NCBI RefSeq assembly: GCF_026914265.1
Contig: NC_069124.1
Location: 16,823,088 to 16,887,087, forward strand
Direction of reading: 5' to 3'
Length of the DNA: 64,000 nt
DNA from: Mya arenaria
Taxonomy: Eukaryota > Mollusca > Bivalvia > Myida > Myidae
The notes under the pieces are model-generated. The model did not search any database, had not been told where the DNA came from, and saw nothing but the letters and a program-made list of their open reading frames with translations. This document shows, piece after piece, positions 35,321 to 46,759 of this stretch (position 1 is its first letter; each line of letters starts with the position of its first letter). A program made the position numbers and the translations under genes.

Positions 35321-36510
35321 GAACAATACAGTAGTGAGGGTTAGCTCTTTAAACGATACAGTAGTTAGGGTAAGCCCTATAAACGATACAGTAGTTAGGG
35401 TTAGCCCTTTAAACGATACAGTAGTTAGGGTTAGCCCTATAAACGATACAGTAGTTAGGGTAAGCCCTTTAAACGATACAGCAGTTAGGGTTAGCGCTTT
35501 AAACGATACAGCAGTTAGGGTTAGCCCTTTAAACGATACAGTAGTTCGGGTAAGCCCTATAAACGATACAGCAGTAAGGGTTAGCGCTTTAAACGATACA
35601 GCAGTAAGGGTTAGCGCTTTAAACGATACAGTAGTTAGGGTTAGCCCTTTAAACGATACAGTAGTTAGGGTTAGCCCTTTAAACGATACAGCAGTTTGGG
35701 TTAGCCCTTTAAACGATACAGTAGTTAGGGTTAGCCCTTTAAACGATACAGTAGTTTGGGTTAGCCCTTTAAACGATACAGTAGTTAGGGTAAGCCCTAT
35801 AAACGATACAGTAGTTCGGGTAAGCCCTATAAACGATACAGTAGTTAGGGTTAGCCCTTTAAACGATACAGTAGTTAGGGTAAGCCCTATAAACGATACA
35901 GTAGTTCGGGTAAGCCCTTTAAACGATACAGCAGTTAGGGTTAGCCCTTTAAACGATACAGCAGTTAGGGTTAGCCCTTTAAACGATACAGCAGTTAGGG
36001 TTAGCCCTTTAAACGATACAGCAGTTAGGGTTAGCCCTATAAACGATACAGCAGTTCGGGTTTGCCCTATAAACGATACAGCAGTTCGGGTTAGCCCTTT
36101 AAACGATACAGCAGTTCGGGTTAGCCCTTTAAACGATACAGTAGTTAGGGTTAGCCCTTTAAACGATACAGTAGTTAGGGTTAGCCCTTTAAACGATACA
36201 GCAGTTAGGGTTAGCCCTTTAAACGATACAGCAGTTAGGGTTAGCCCTTTAAACGATACAGCAGTTAGGGTTAGCCCTATAAACGATACAGTAGTTAGGG
36301 TTAGCCCTATAAACGATACAGTAGTTAGGGTTAGCCCTATAAACGATACAGTAGTTAGGGTTAGCCCTTTAAACGATACAGTAGTTCGGGTTAGCCCTAT
36401 AAACGATACAGTAGTTCGGGTTAGCCCTTTAAACGATACAGTAGTTAGGGTTAGCCCTATAAACGATACAGTAGTTAGGGTTAGCCCTTTAAACGATACA
36501 GTAGTTAAAT
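35321..36510. repeat. 30-bp minisatellite with a telomere-like core, about 40 units
   Basis: The unit is 'aaacgatacagtagttaggg' followed by 'ttagccctat' or 'ttagcccttt'; every unit is exactly 30 bp with no indel across about 1.2 kb. Variation is confined to a few positions: GTAG/GCAG, TTAGGG/TTCGGG/TTTGGG/TAAGGG, TTAG/TAAG and CTAT/CTTT. Many units contain TTAGGGTTAG, a piece of the animal telomere repeat. Because 30 is divisible by three, one frame stays open for 434 codons (decamer NDTVVRVSPL), but that frame has no ATG and opens only from a TTG. Confidence 0.95.
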
Positions 36511-36542
36511 ATGTAAATCACGGCTTAAGTAGTTTCATTTAA

Positions 36543-37640
36543 AACTTGTTTAGACGTTTTTTGTCGTATTTCCATTTGTCTCCCTACACTTGTGGAATAT
36601 CCGTGGAAATAAACATAGGCTTAGGCTTAGCCATTTGTTCCGTATAAAAACAATAACGATTTAACCGACATTAGTACATTAAGGGAACGGTTTCCCGGCC
36701 GAGACCTCAGAGGCATTTTGTCACCACCGTAGACAGCGTTATTGTCCATTGATGGCCTGGTCAATACTCGGACAACCAGACTGATCAACGGTGTTTGTAT
36801 TTCATCTACAATTTCCATTAGGTTTTGCTACATCTGTACGGGGAAACAGAATGATGAATACATTGACCAATTTGCTATTTGTAATGTATAATTATATTTG
36901 TTTGTTCTTGATGTTGTTGTTATTTTTTTCTGTTGGGAGTTACGGGAAAATAGGACTTTGTTTTGAAACATGTAACCGTTGAAAAAGAAATCACTCCAAA
37001 TAACCAAGTAGCATCGAGGTGAAAAGTGTGATTTTTATTATCTCGTGACCATCTCTAAGTCGTGGCCACGAAATGCTTAGTCTTAGGGACGGGTGATTAA
37101 GTCGTTGGCACGTCATAAATAATTCATGCAACGAGAAAGTAGTCGTGACAACGAGAGAAAAAAAAACAATACAACAACTGATGTCACCGTTTGGCCACCA
37201 AATAATTTTGCGCGTAAATTTCAGAAGTATTTTTTTTCTTCCTTTATTTTTTTTCAACCCCAATATAAGCATTCGTTTATAGGTTCGGACTGTGTTAATG
37301 CATATATTGCGTTCATAATATGTGTAGGCCACTTTACTTGTATGTATAGCACGCTCTTGAATCCTAATGGCAATACTAATGCCACATTTCAATGATAACA
37401 ACAATTAGACAAACACATTCACTTTAAATCTGTTTTCTACAATTAATCTTTTCTGATTTCTGAAGACAAAAGCGACACTTTATATTGTCGGCGCGGCGGG
37501 CGTAATGCATGAAATTTAACCTTGTTGAAGCGAATTCCAGGAGTTATGCCCCATTTATCTCGTGGGGAAAATGACGAACATTGCGGGAATGGGGTGAGGA
37601 TGAGCCTCGGAAGGTACAGGGGAAATTGACGAACGTTGTG
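36543..37640. other. Intergenic DNA, no gene seen
   Basis: No coding signal. Around 37030-37160 short words such as 'cgtggccacgaaat', 'tcgttggcacgtcat' and 'gtcgtgacaacgag' recur imperfectly, suggesting an old low-copy repeat. Confidence 0.45.
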
Positions 37641-37654
37641 TTTGTTTGTTTTTG

Positions 37655-38735
37655 GAGGGGGGGGGGGGGGGGCAAGCGTTAAGGGAGAAGAACGAGCGTT
37701 GGGTGAAAATGACGAGCGTTGGGTGGAAAAGGTGGGGTAAAGACGAGCGTTTGAGGGAGGACGAACGTTGTGGGAGTCGAGGGGAAGTTACCAGCGTTTG
37801 GGGGAGTAGGCCGAGCGTTTGGGGTAAACAAAGAGCTTTGGATGGAAAAGGTGGTGAAATGACGAGTGTTAGGGGGAGAAAGTCGAGCACTGAGGAAAAG
37901 GGACGAACGTTGGGGGGAAACACGTGCGTTGTAGTGATGGGAAAAGGACGATCGTTTGGGAGTTGGGAAAAGGACGAGTGTTGGTGGAATAGGACGAGTG
38001 TTGGAGGGAAAAGGATGAACGTTGGGGAAAAGAACGAGTGTTGGGAAAAAGGGCAAGCGTTGGGGGAAAGGACGAGCGTTGGAAGGAAACGGACGAGCGT
38101 TGGAAGGAAAAGGACGAGCGTGGGGGAAAAGGACGAGCGTTGGGGGAAAAGGACAAACGTTGGAAGGAAAAGGACAAAAGTTCGAAGGAAAAGGACGAGT
38201 GTGGTGAAAAGGACGAGCGCATAAAGGAAATGAAGGAGCGTTGGGGAAAAGGACGCGCGTAGGGGCAAAAGGATGAATGTTGAGCAAAAAGGACCAGTGT
38301 TCGGGGAAAGGGCAAACGTTGGAAGGAAAAGGACGATTGTTGGGGAAAAGGACAAGCGTTGGAAGATAACGGACGAGCGTTGGAAGGAAAAGGGCGAGCG
38401 TTGGGGGAAAGGGCGAGTTTTGGGGTGAAAGGACGAACGTTGGGGAAAAAGGACGAGCGTTGGTGGAGAAGGATGGGAAAAATAGACGAGTGTTGGTGGA
38501 AAAGGGCGAGCGTTGGGGGAAAGGGCGAGTTTTGGGGTGAAAGGACGAACGTTGGGGAAAAAGGACGAGCGTTGGTGGAGAAGGATGTACGTCGAAACGA
38601 AAAGGACGAGCGTTGGTGGAAAACGACTAGCATATGGGGAAGAGGGCGAGCGTATGGGGACAATGACGAGTGCTGGGGAAAAGGACGAGTGTTGGGGTGG
38701 GGGGGGGGGGCGAGCGTTGGGGAAAAGGACTATTG
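37655..38735. repeat. Purine-rich minisatellite, about 18-22-bp units
   Basis: Degenerate units of the type 'ggaaaaggacgagcgttggg' repeat for about 1.1 kb, bounded by G-runs near 37658-37672 and 38697-38710. Unit length varies, and a larger block (38399-38475) is copied at 38511-38587, 112 bp on. Several frames on both strands stay open (417 codons minus; 192 plus) because stop codons are rare in the unit. The frames overlap one another and predict only Ser/Pro/Phe-rich or Gly/Lys/Arg-rich monotony, so no gene is called. Confidence 0.85.
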
Positions 38736-38739
38736 TTAG

Positions 38740-39830
38740 TATAGATCTGCTTGCGGTGCTCTTGTTAACATTTGGTGTTTTATAATTGGTAATGTACTCT
38801 TTTGACAAAGATATCTATAAAGATATTTTCTAAAGAAAAAATGTTCAATTAGAAACAAAACAAAAAATGCAAAGATATGCGTGTTTCCATTGACCGAGTT
38901 TCTTTTCACAAACAATTCTTCCACTTCTTTGGTGTTTTAAATTGGATTCGGAAATTTAACGTCTTTTTAACGACATTCTCACGCTTCCGATGCAAATGTT
39001 TATTCGTCGCGTGAAACGATGAATTAGTGAGTTAGTCCCAGACAAGAACTTGCATCATAGAAAGCAATTGTGAGGGAGATGTCGTCAAGTTGAAATGAAT
39101 TGCCCAACTTTATTATCTGGTACGGGAAAAAGTGGAATGGGCAAAATTGCTGTTTTCGGATGGCAGACCACCATGGCAACATTATAATAATGATGATTCG
39201 AGATGAAGAGTGTTTCAAAGCCGTTCATCTCGTGGGAATTGTCAGGTAGTATAGGTGGTGCCCTTCATATTCGACGCTGTGGGCTTCTGCTCCCAAGGGA
39301 CAAGTTCTCTTTGGCTCTTAAAAAGGACACTTGTACTGGAAATAGGCTCGAGTCGGAACTTATTCTCATTTATGGTATTGTTCGTGACATTATTTCAACA
39401 CATATTCACAGATGATCTGACAAAGTGCGATGATGGTCAAATTATCGCTGTTATAGCCTCACACAAAACAGGGTATTTACGTTAACTATGCGTATCATGA
39501 TTGAACTGTCAAAGAACATATTATATAGAAAGGTCACTGACGTCGAGTCTGAAAAGCAGAAAACATCTGCATATACAGGGGCAGTTCAAGGATTTAAAGT
39601 AAGGGTGTGTGCATATGGGCGCAACTCATGATAATGTTAGCCTCTAGTCCATTAGACTACAGTCGCTGTATGGGGGTTGGATAACTACCAAGAAAAGTAT
39701 GGCTTATTCAAGTATGAATTTTTACAAATTGGACCGATTGTTCGAAACTTTGTTAATGTTAACAACGTTGTTTACGGCATTATAGTGAACTTTTAATGGT
39801 GAAATATTCAATAATGAACTAATACAGTCG
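38740..39830. other. Intergenic DNA, no gene seen
   Basis: Only short open frames without motifs. A weak tRNA-like word on the minus strand near 39640 is too degenerate to call. Confidence 0.45.
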
Positions 39831-39834
39831 AACC

Positions 39835-39999
39835 TCGTTGACTCGAAATCGCTTGGCTCGAATTCCTCGTTGGGTCGAACTGAATGTAAAGGACCGATTT
39901 CTTTATACTGAAGGTAAGCATTCCCGGTTGGATCGATTTTTACGAGGCTCGAGGTATTTTCACCGGTCCCTTGGACTTCGAGCCATCGAGGTTCGGCTG
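39835..39999. mobile_element. Small MITE with TA target duplication
   Basis: The left end CAGTCGAACCTCG and the right end CGAGGTTCGGCTG are inverted repeats with one mismatch. TA dinucleotides flank both sides (39833-39834 and 40000-40001), as expected for Tc1/mariner-mobilised elements. The interior repeats 'ggctcgaa', 'gggtcgaac' and 'gactcgaa' words. It is 165 bp long and has no coding capacity. Confidence 0.75.
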
Positions 40000-40001
40000 T
40001 A

Positions 40002-42200
40002 TATTTAAGTGAAACAAACATTGCTGAATCAGTTGTCTCAATATTTATGTCAAGTGCCGCAGATCACAATCGTCATGTGCTTCCATGAAACGTTCACAGT
40101 ATCAAACATTTGAAAGTTAACAATGATCCAGTTAAAGACGTTGTTAACATTAACAAAGTTCTGAACAGTCGGCCCTATAAGTTCTTTATGCATATTGTTC
40201 TAGTATATTGAAATTAACATGAAAAGTTGCCTTTGACCAATATAGGGTGGGCGCTTGCCAGATGCCACAAATTCCCACCCCCCGTAAATCCGCAATTGAT
40301 ATGCATTATGTTATACTTTTGCCTGAGCATAAGGATCTCTATTCCAAACAAGTTCAGCGCAATGGACACGTGCGCCATTCACTTAAAGCAGTACCTTTGA
40401 GCGTTAATTAATTTAACCAAGATCATTCTTCTAAATAATTAAGATCAACGCTTAACCTAGTAGTTAACAGGTATTTCGTATTTGTGACGTGAGTCAAGTG
40501 CGGGCGGCAAAATGGTAAAAGGCAATTAGCAGGGATGTCGCGGTCAATATATGAACGTAATGGGGAGAACTGTGATAATTCACGGTAAATATTTGGACTT
40601 CAAAGTCGCACTGACTAATAATGAAGTTAATGAGGAGTTTTTTGTTAGTTTGCGAGTTGTTTTGTTTTCTTCAAAATGATGTGTGGTTAGGAACGTCATG
40701 TGCCGAGTTGTTGTTTCGTTGAATGGCTTTCTGCGAGTTGGGAAGACTATAAATTCGGGGTTCGGTCATGCAACAGTATTGGAAATATGTCTTGTGACAA
40801 GCGCGGTTATATAACGGTACATATTTGAACCATAAACATTGTATTCTGAATGGAATGTTGTGAAACGAAATTTCTCTAGGAATAACTTTGAGAACATCAA
40901 GAAGTTGGTATGTTATTGATACTTGTTAACAAATGGATAATGGATGCCGACAATGTTTTTTCGCGGATGTAGGAATTACGCCGTAGGTAAAATAATCACA
41001 CCTTTTCGCTAATTATTTAGAACGCTCTCGTATATTTTCGCGTTTATATGTCGAAGGAAATCTTCGGGTGGCATATTTGCCTCCGTGAGCAAATTTACCA
41101 AATGGGCAAATATGTGTAAAAAAACCCGCAAATATCCATAGGCGTTAATTTACCCTCGGGGCAAGTCTAGAGGTGGGGGTCAATTGGCCCCAGTTGGTAT
41201 TTCATGTCGTATAAACGCAACAACAAAGTTGACATAAAGCAGAGGCATATGTCATAGGGCAACACATACACTGTTTGAAAACAAAAACAATTTCAGAGAT
41301 GGAAATACTCTTATTGTTGGAAAATCAATTTCAAAGATGGAAAATTTTCAATTGTTGGGAAACGGTAAAAATTCTTGCGTTTTTGCCTTGAACTGAATAT
41401 TTAAAGTGTCAACACTTACTGTATTTCATCCACATGTACCAAATGTTATTTATATTAATACAAATTTAAGATATTTATAATAAGTGAAAATGATTTGCTC
41501 GACCGTTGTGTTTTCATGTTCAGTTCTATTTGATTTTCAATAAAACGCATTTTGATATAAGTATGTTTTTTCCCTGCCGCGGCTGTTCCGTATACTTGAA
41601 AGTAATTGTTCCTATTAAAACAAAGATTGAGTAGCTTGCAGGCAAGAATTGTGCACAGCTATTACACAAAAGTAACTTCCCATCCCGTATAACATTAATG
41701 ATAACGTTTATACTGATAAAGTCATTAACGTATCTTAATTAAAAGTATATACAGTCAGGCAGCAATGCGAAGGCCAAGCCCCTGTAGCTAGATCGCAATG
41801 TGAATAGCTCGACACGAATGATCCACGACGTAGATATATCACCCGCAGCCCATGATTACGGAATGGTCACAAATCCGTGTCTACTCGAACTCAGACTCAG
41901 ATTCAATAAGAGTGAAGCTGTGGTTGCATATAACTGCCGTAAGATAAAATAAGAAGCATCTTTATACCTTTCGTTTAACAAAAACACACCTCTATTTCAA
42001 ATAGTAATAAAATACAGCAAAGTTCATCATAAAAAATTCAATACTCACTATGAGTACGAAATAGCAATGAAAAGAGATTTGAATTTTTGCCAATTGAGGC
42101 TGAACTCAGACTTGAGACTGTGCGTTAGCATGGCCGCCCGGGGGTCGTTTAAACCCTTAAAACTATGTTTAATTTCTCAGAGAATTTTGTAATTAAAACA
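40002..42200. other. Intergenic DNA, no gene seen
   Basis: No gene, RNA or clear repeat array could be supported in this unique-looking stretch. Confidence 0.45.
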
Positions 42201-42221
42201 GTTGATTGTTTCATGAACAAG

Positions 42222-42545
42222 ATAATTCATCATCTGAAGGGATTAATCCCCGAGGGTTATATCGTAACAGATACCAGGACAGATATGGTAATCAGGCGCG
42301 GAAAATCGTCCAAATGTTCCTTGTAAATAAGCTGTCATGGATATATTCCAATATATGCAATGTCATTTTCCAGAGAATCATCTGGCGTTTGATCAATCTG
42401 TCGGGAATTAATACCCGAGGGGGTATTGTAACAAATTACCAGAACATAATTTATATCGCCATCGCGGAAATCGTCCATATTATGCATTTAATGGACATAT
42501 CCCATACAATGACATTTCCAGAAATGTATCTGGCGTTTTGATTGA
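42222..42545. repeat. Two diverged direct repeats of about 175 bp
   Basis: 'gaagggattaatccccgagg' at 42236 is matched by 'gggaattaatacccgaggg' at about 42403; later words 'gcggaaaatcgtcc'/'gcggaaatcgtcc' and 'aatgtcattttccag'/'aatgacatttccag' plus 'tctggcgttt' follow in the same order. A 111-codon open frame covers both units but has no recognisable motif. Confidence 0.6.
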
Positions 42546-42744
42546 TAAAAATAGATTTGGAGTCCATTTACTTGTATTAACTGACATATTATGTACTGTT
42601 TAATAGCGGTATTCTTTCCAGAACCCCCACACCCGATACATTAAGTAAATTACAAGTTAGATTATATGTTCAATATAATACCATTCAAAGAAATCTTAAC
42701 TGTAATCTAGAAGTAATGACCGTAAAACATCGTCTTACAAATGA

Positions 42745-43075
42745 AAGCAGAATGTTGGCTAATGGATATTTTCCTTTTTTTCTTTGTTTGTTATAACGAC
42801 AGGAACACTTCAAATGAGTATACCTCTTCAAAAATAACAGATGTAATTACTATGGAAGAATATATCGTATGTACTGATACTGTAAGCTTATAGTCTTGTC
42901 ATTTTGTGGGCTAATGGATTTTTCCCGTTATTTTTCTTTGATTCTAATAACGACAGGATCACTTCAAATAGATCTACGGCGGTAACCTTTTTAGAGATAA
43001 AACGTATAAATACTATGGAAGAGTGTACAGTATATACTGATACTGTTAGTATTTAGTCTTGTCGGTTTGTTCAAT
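42745..43075. repeat. Two diverged direct repeats of about 160 bp
   Basis: 'gctaatggatattttcc', 'gacaggaacacttcaaat', 'actatggaagaatat' and 'tactgatactgt' recur in the same order about 155-160 bp on ('gctaatggatttttccc', 'gacaggatcacttcaaat', and so on). Confidence 0.65.
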
Positions 43076-43390
43076 GTCCACTTCAAGTTTTGTCGGCTTT
43101 TCCACTTTTTCAAGTGGCTATGACGACTTATTTGCATTGGCAAAACTAGTTAAACACGGCATAACGTATTAATATAATTAACCTGATTTGTCAACAAAAC
43201 TGATGTAAACATCAGTGGACAAGTCCACATAATTTTCACATTTCGTTTAGTCGGCATAAAACATGTCGACCAGACTACATGGTCACAATATCAATGTATG
43301 TTAAAGATCTTCCATGACCGAGTGTAGTGTAATTACAGCATCAGCTGTATGTCCGATAAACGCTTCCATCGAGGGCTTCATGATCACGTT

Positions 43391-43830
43391 ATCAGTATAT
43401 AGTATGTACGATATACGCTCCCATAGAGACTTCATAATCACATTATTAGTATGTACGATATACGCTTCCATAGAGACTTCATAATCACATTATTAGTATG
43501 TGCGATATACGCTCCCATAGAGACTTCATAATCACATTATTAGTATGTGCGATATACGCTTCCATAGAGACTTCAAATCACATTATTAGTATGTGCGATA
43601 TACGCTCCCATAAAGACTTCATATTCACATTATTAGTATGTGCGATATACGCTTCCATAGAGACTTCATAATCACATTATTAGTATGTGCGATATACGCT
43701 CCCATAGAGACTTCATAATCACATTATTAGTATGTGCGATATTCGCTTCCATAGAGACTTCAAATCACATTATTAGTATGTGCGATATACGCTTCCATAG
43801 AGAATACATAACCACATTATTAACAAATAC
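43391..43830. repeat. 47-bp tandem array with alternating variants
   Basis: About nine units of 'gtatgtgcgatatacgct' then 'cccatagagacttcataatc' and 'acattatta'. Units alternate between 'gctcccata' and 'gcttccata' for most of the array, suggesting a 94-bp dimer as the amplified unit. Some units lack one or two bases (cttcaaatc). The 74-codon frame inside is repeat-derived. Confidence 0.85.
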
Positions 43831-43839
43831 GATATGCGC

Positions 43840-45250
43840 TTCAAAGCATTTAAATATAATTTACGGAATCTTAGACAGACATAATATAATGCATACTAGT
43901 CGTTCTTGAATTTCATGCCGCTTAAAACGCAACGGAACCTGAATGGCCTTAAACGAAACAATGTTGAATGAGTATAAAATTGTATATCATACGTCATTTT
44001 CTTCGGTTCTTTGTGTATTTTTTATTACCGGGAAAGTTTTAAAATCTAATTGAACATCTTTATTGCATATGATCAGGAATATATCACATAAAATTGCACA
44101 ATAAAATAACACAATCTCGATTAATGAATATATGAAATTTTGTTACGATCTTTTCAAACTTTCCGAAGGCATCACAGCCAATTCTAGCCATTCCTTGCTG
44201 TGTAGGTTTGGCGCGATTTATAAATATAAACATGTTTACGTTGTTATTATTTATCTTGGCTAAATAATTCGGATCGATTCTCGTATTAGCACTTTGTAAG
44301 AGTTCGTTTTGGAGTCAGTCCGTGAATAAAACTATATACATGTATAGTCTTAGTAGGTTGATACAAATCTACGAACAGTAACATTTACCTAAATCCAAAT
44401 ATTTCCTTACAGTTATCGCTATCAGCCCCAAGGGGATCTGAAGTCCAACACCCACGCGCGCTGTTTTTATTGGCTGAGCGGTCAGTGCACGGGAAAACTG
44501 ACTCTCTTAGAACTCGGCGACCTGCGAATCTGGAAGCGATTCTCATCTTTGGTTATCAACAACACACGTGGAAAATAAACTAATAGGAGAAAAACTGAAC
44601 TCTTCACTCTTCTTCGAGTTTAATCGAAAGTGATTTTTTCTTATTTTCTGAGATTCTGACAAGACATTACATTACATGCATTTTGGTGTCTGCAAAAACG
44701 CATACTTTACATACGATATATACATTAGTTTAGTAGGGGAGCTGGAATCTGTGAAAAATGTTCTGCGTAAAATACATCTGATAAACAAATTAATCAGGAA
44801 TTGGGAGCACGGGTTAATAGTTATGACATTCAACATATTGAAGTTATCAGAAAGTACTGTGAAATTAATATCATCATTATTGAAGGTACGAGAGAAATAA
44901 CACTACAAGATTGAGGAAGCGATAGATGTGCGATGACAATGTTTTTCAGAGACTGAAATGGGAAGTGATCCTACTGACATTACAAAAGCGAACGGGAACG
45001 GAGCTGAGTGAATATTTGGAGTAAAAACTCTCGGTAGACCTTAACACTCACATTTCACTGTGTATCATAATAAAATGGTTTTATATGACAAAAGTGTAAT
45101 TACGCTCCAATCTTGGTTACTTTGTTTCAACGAATATTGCCAAGGCAACGATGGTGCTTCTGTCACGATCTTGAGTTACAGTTAATTACTTGCAAAGAGT
45201 CAGTGGTCATCTCCGTTGTCATCAAGTTTAGCTGCATCATTTCTGTTGAG
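43840..45250. other. Upstream region of the GPCR gene
   Basis: No separate gene is supported. Promoter and untranslated exons of the receptor may lie here but cannot be placed from sequence. A 74-codon open frame at 44676-44900 has no motif. Confidence 0.4.
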
Positions 45251-45276
45251 AAGTGCGGCAGGAACATCCAACAGAC

Positions 45277-46578
45277 ATGTCTGAGGATGACTTTACACAG
45301 TATGGGATCTACAAAGCTGGAATTCTTATATGGAAGGTCGTCCCGCCAATACTGATCATGTTTGGGACTGTAGGGAACAGTCTTACAATTGTCGTGCTTA
45401 CCCGGAAGTCCATCCGGGCGTCCACTACGGCACTGTTTTTGACGGTTCTTGCGTTTTCAGACTTGATAGTGTTGTATTCCGGACTTCTACGGCAGTGGCT
45501 GATCTATCTTTTCACGACGGACGTGCGGCACGTGAGCGAGGCGGGATGTAAGATAAACATGTGGCTAGTTTACAGTTCCTTAGATTTTTCGGCCTGGATT
45601 TTGATAGCAGTTACATTAGAGCGAGTCATTTCAGCTTGGTTTCCCCACAACGCAAAAACTATATGTACGAAAAAAAGTGCGATAGCGTTCCTCATAGCTA
45701 TCTGTGGGTTTATATTAGCACTAAACGCACATATACTTTATGGGATGGTTTACAAAATTCATTTCGATAAAAGCGGTGTTCCAGAACTTAAAAAGTGCCT
45801 GGAGGTCAACGACGCTTATTATTCATTCTTCAACAAAGTTTGGCCATGGATAGACCTTTGTGCCTTTTGTGTAATTCCATTTTTTGTGATCGTTATTGGT
45901 AACGGTTTGATTTTATTTAAAGTCCTAAAAAGCCAGCGCAAGGCCAAATCTGCAGTGGTGCCTTCAGTATCAGCGGGTGCGCGGGCGAGGAGTGGACCAT
46001 CCGGCGCTCAAGGGAAGCATCCGTCCATGACGGCCATGTTGTTCACGCTGAATGTAGTGTTCCTGGTCAGCACGAGCCCTGTGAGCATCTATAACATCGG
46101 CTACGCTTACTGGATTTCGGGCGCGTCCCCGCACCGTGTGGCACAGCTCGACTTCTGGTGGGCCGTCGTCAACATGTTTATGTACACAAACAACTCTCTT
46201 AACTTTCTCCTCTATTGTCTTAGCGGAACCAAGTTCCGGAGAGAGGTTGTCAAAATGTTCAGATCAAAACCTAACGCTGTGAACGCGGAGGGTAATTTAG
46301 GGCACAGTCACACGAGAACGAGGTTCGCTGAGACCGCAACACCAGAGCCCTCACGCTCCCGGTCGGCCAGTAATTCACCAAATACAAATTCCGCAAGACT
46401 TTCTAACATTTCCACAAAACAAAACGTTCCTCATGCGAACGGCAGCGACAAAAAAGGCGCATTGCCCAACAGCCTTCATCCTAGCATGGCACTGACCATG
46501 ACAAAACACAGCCCTGAGACAGAGAACTGGGCGGGGCGTGGTGATGGCGAGACACCACTCGCGATTTCACATGTGTGA
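45277..46578 (+). CDS. Rhodopsin-class (peptide-type) G-protein-coupled receptor, intronless
   Basis: A 433-residue seven-helix plasma-membrane receptor. The first ATG is at 45277 (MSEDDFTQYG); the open frame extends upstream only through a GTG at 45253, which I do not take as a start. Helices by hydrophobicity: 17-41 (with GNSLTIVVL), 50-72 (LAFSD), 92-113, 133-155, 183-207, 251-275, 288-306. Class A marks: Asn34 in helix 1, Asp62 in helix 2, Cys91 and Cys164 for the extracellular disulfide, ERV (115-117) in place of DRY, Pro residues in helices 5 and 6, and NFLLY (299-303) in place of NPxxY. Helix 4 lacks the usual Trp. A Cys304 and a Ser/Thr-rich cytoplasmic tail of about 125 residues follow. 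It resembles the mollusc FMRFamide/neuropeptide-receptor-like group, but the ligand cannot be named. Confidence 0.93.
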   Translation: MSEDDFTQYGIYKAGILIWKVVPPILIMFGTVGNSLTIVVLTRKSIRASTTALFLTVLAFSDLIVLYSGLLRQWLIYLFTTDVRHVSEAGCKINMWLVYSSLDFSAWILIAVTLERVISAWFPHNAKTICTKKSAIAFLIAICGFILALNAHILYGMVYKIHFDKSGVPELKKCLEVNDAYYSFFNKVWPWIDLCAFCVIPFFVIVIGNGLILFKVLKSQRKAKSAVVPSVSAGARARSGPSGAQGKHPSMTAMLFTLNVVFLVSTSPVSIYNIGYAYWISGASPHRVAQLDFWWAVVNMFMYTNNSLNFLLYCLSGTKFRREVVKMFRSKPNAVNAEGNLGHSHTRTRFAETATPEPSRSRSASNSPNTNSARLSNISTKQNVPHANGSDKKGALPNSLHPSMALTMTKHSPETENWAGRGDGETPLAISHV

Positions 46579-46642
46579 ATTATTGTTTTTGTTTGTTTTG
46601 TTTTTCAAGTTTCATCAAAATTCACAACGATATTATATTAAA

Positions 46643-46648
46643 AATAAA
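46643..46648 (+). promoter_or_regulatory. Candidate poly(A) signal of the GPCR
   Basis: AATAAA lies about 65 bases after the stop codon in an A-rich stretch. Placement is by motif only. Confidence 0.35.
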
Positions 46649-46759
46649 AAAAAGTTATATCTGAGATCGATGAGCCTTGTGTTTGTTTTGCAAATATGTA
46701 ATATTTCAAGAGGTAAAGTGTCCAAAATCTCCAACCAAACGCAATATTAGTTTTATATT

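Noticed and set aside
35321..36510. True chromosome end
   Set aside because: The telomere-like core is embedded in a 30-bp unit and flanked on both sides by ordinary sequence.
35238..36542. 434-codon open frame as a repeat-protein gene
   Set aside because: It opens from TTG, contains no ATG, and is explained fully by a 30-bp minisatellite whose period is divisible by three.
37555..38808. 417-codon Pro/Ser/Phe-rich protein on the minus strand
   Set aside because: Several overlapping frames on both strands are open over the same purine-rich repeat; there is no domain and no splice or start context.
43391..43830. CRISPR-like array
   Set aside because: Units are contiguous head-to-tail with no unique spacers, in an animal genome.
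45253..45276. Eight extra N-terminal residues of the GPCR
   Set aside because: They require a GTG start; the ATG at 45277 is the first normal eukaryotic start in frame.
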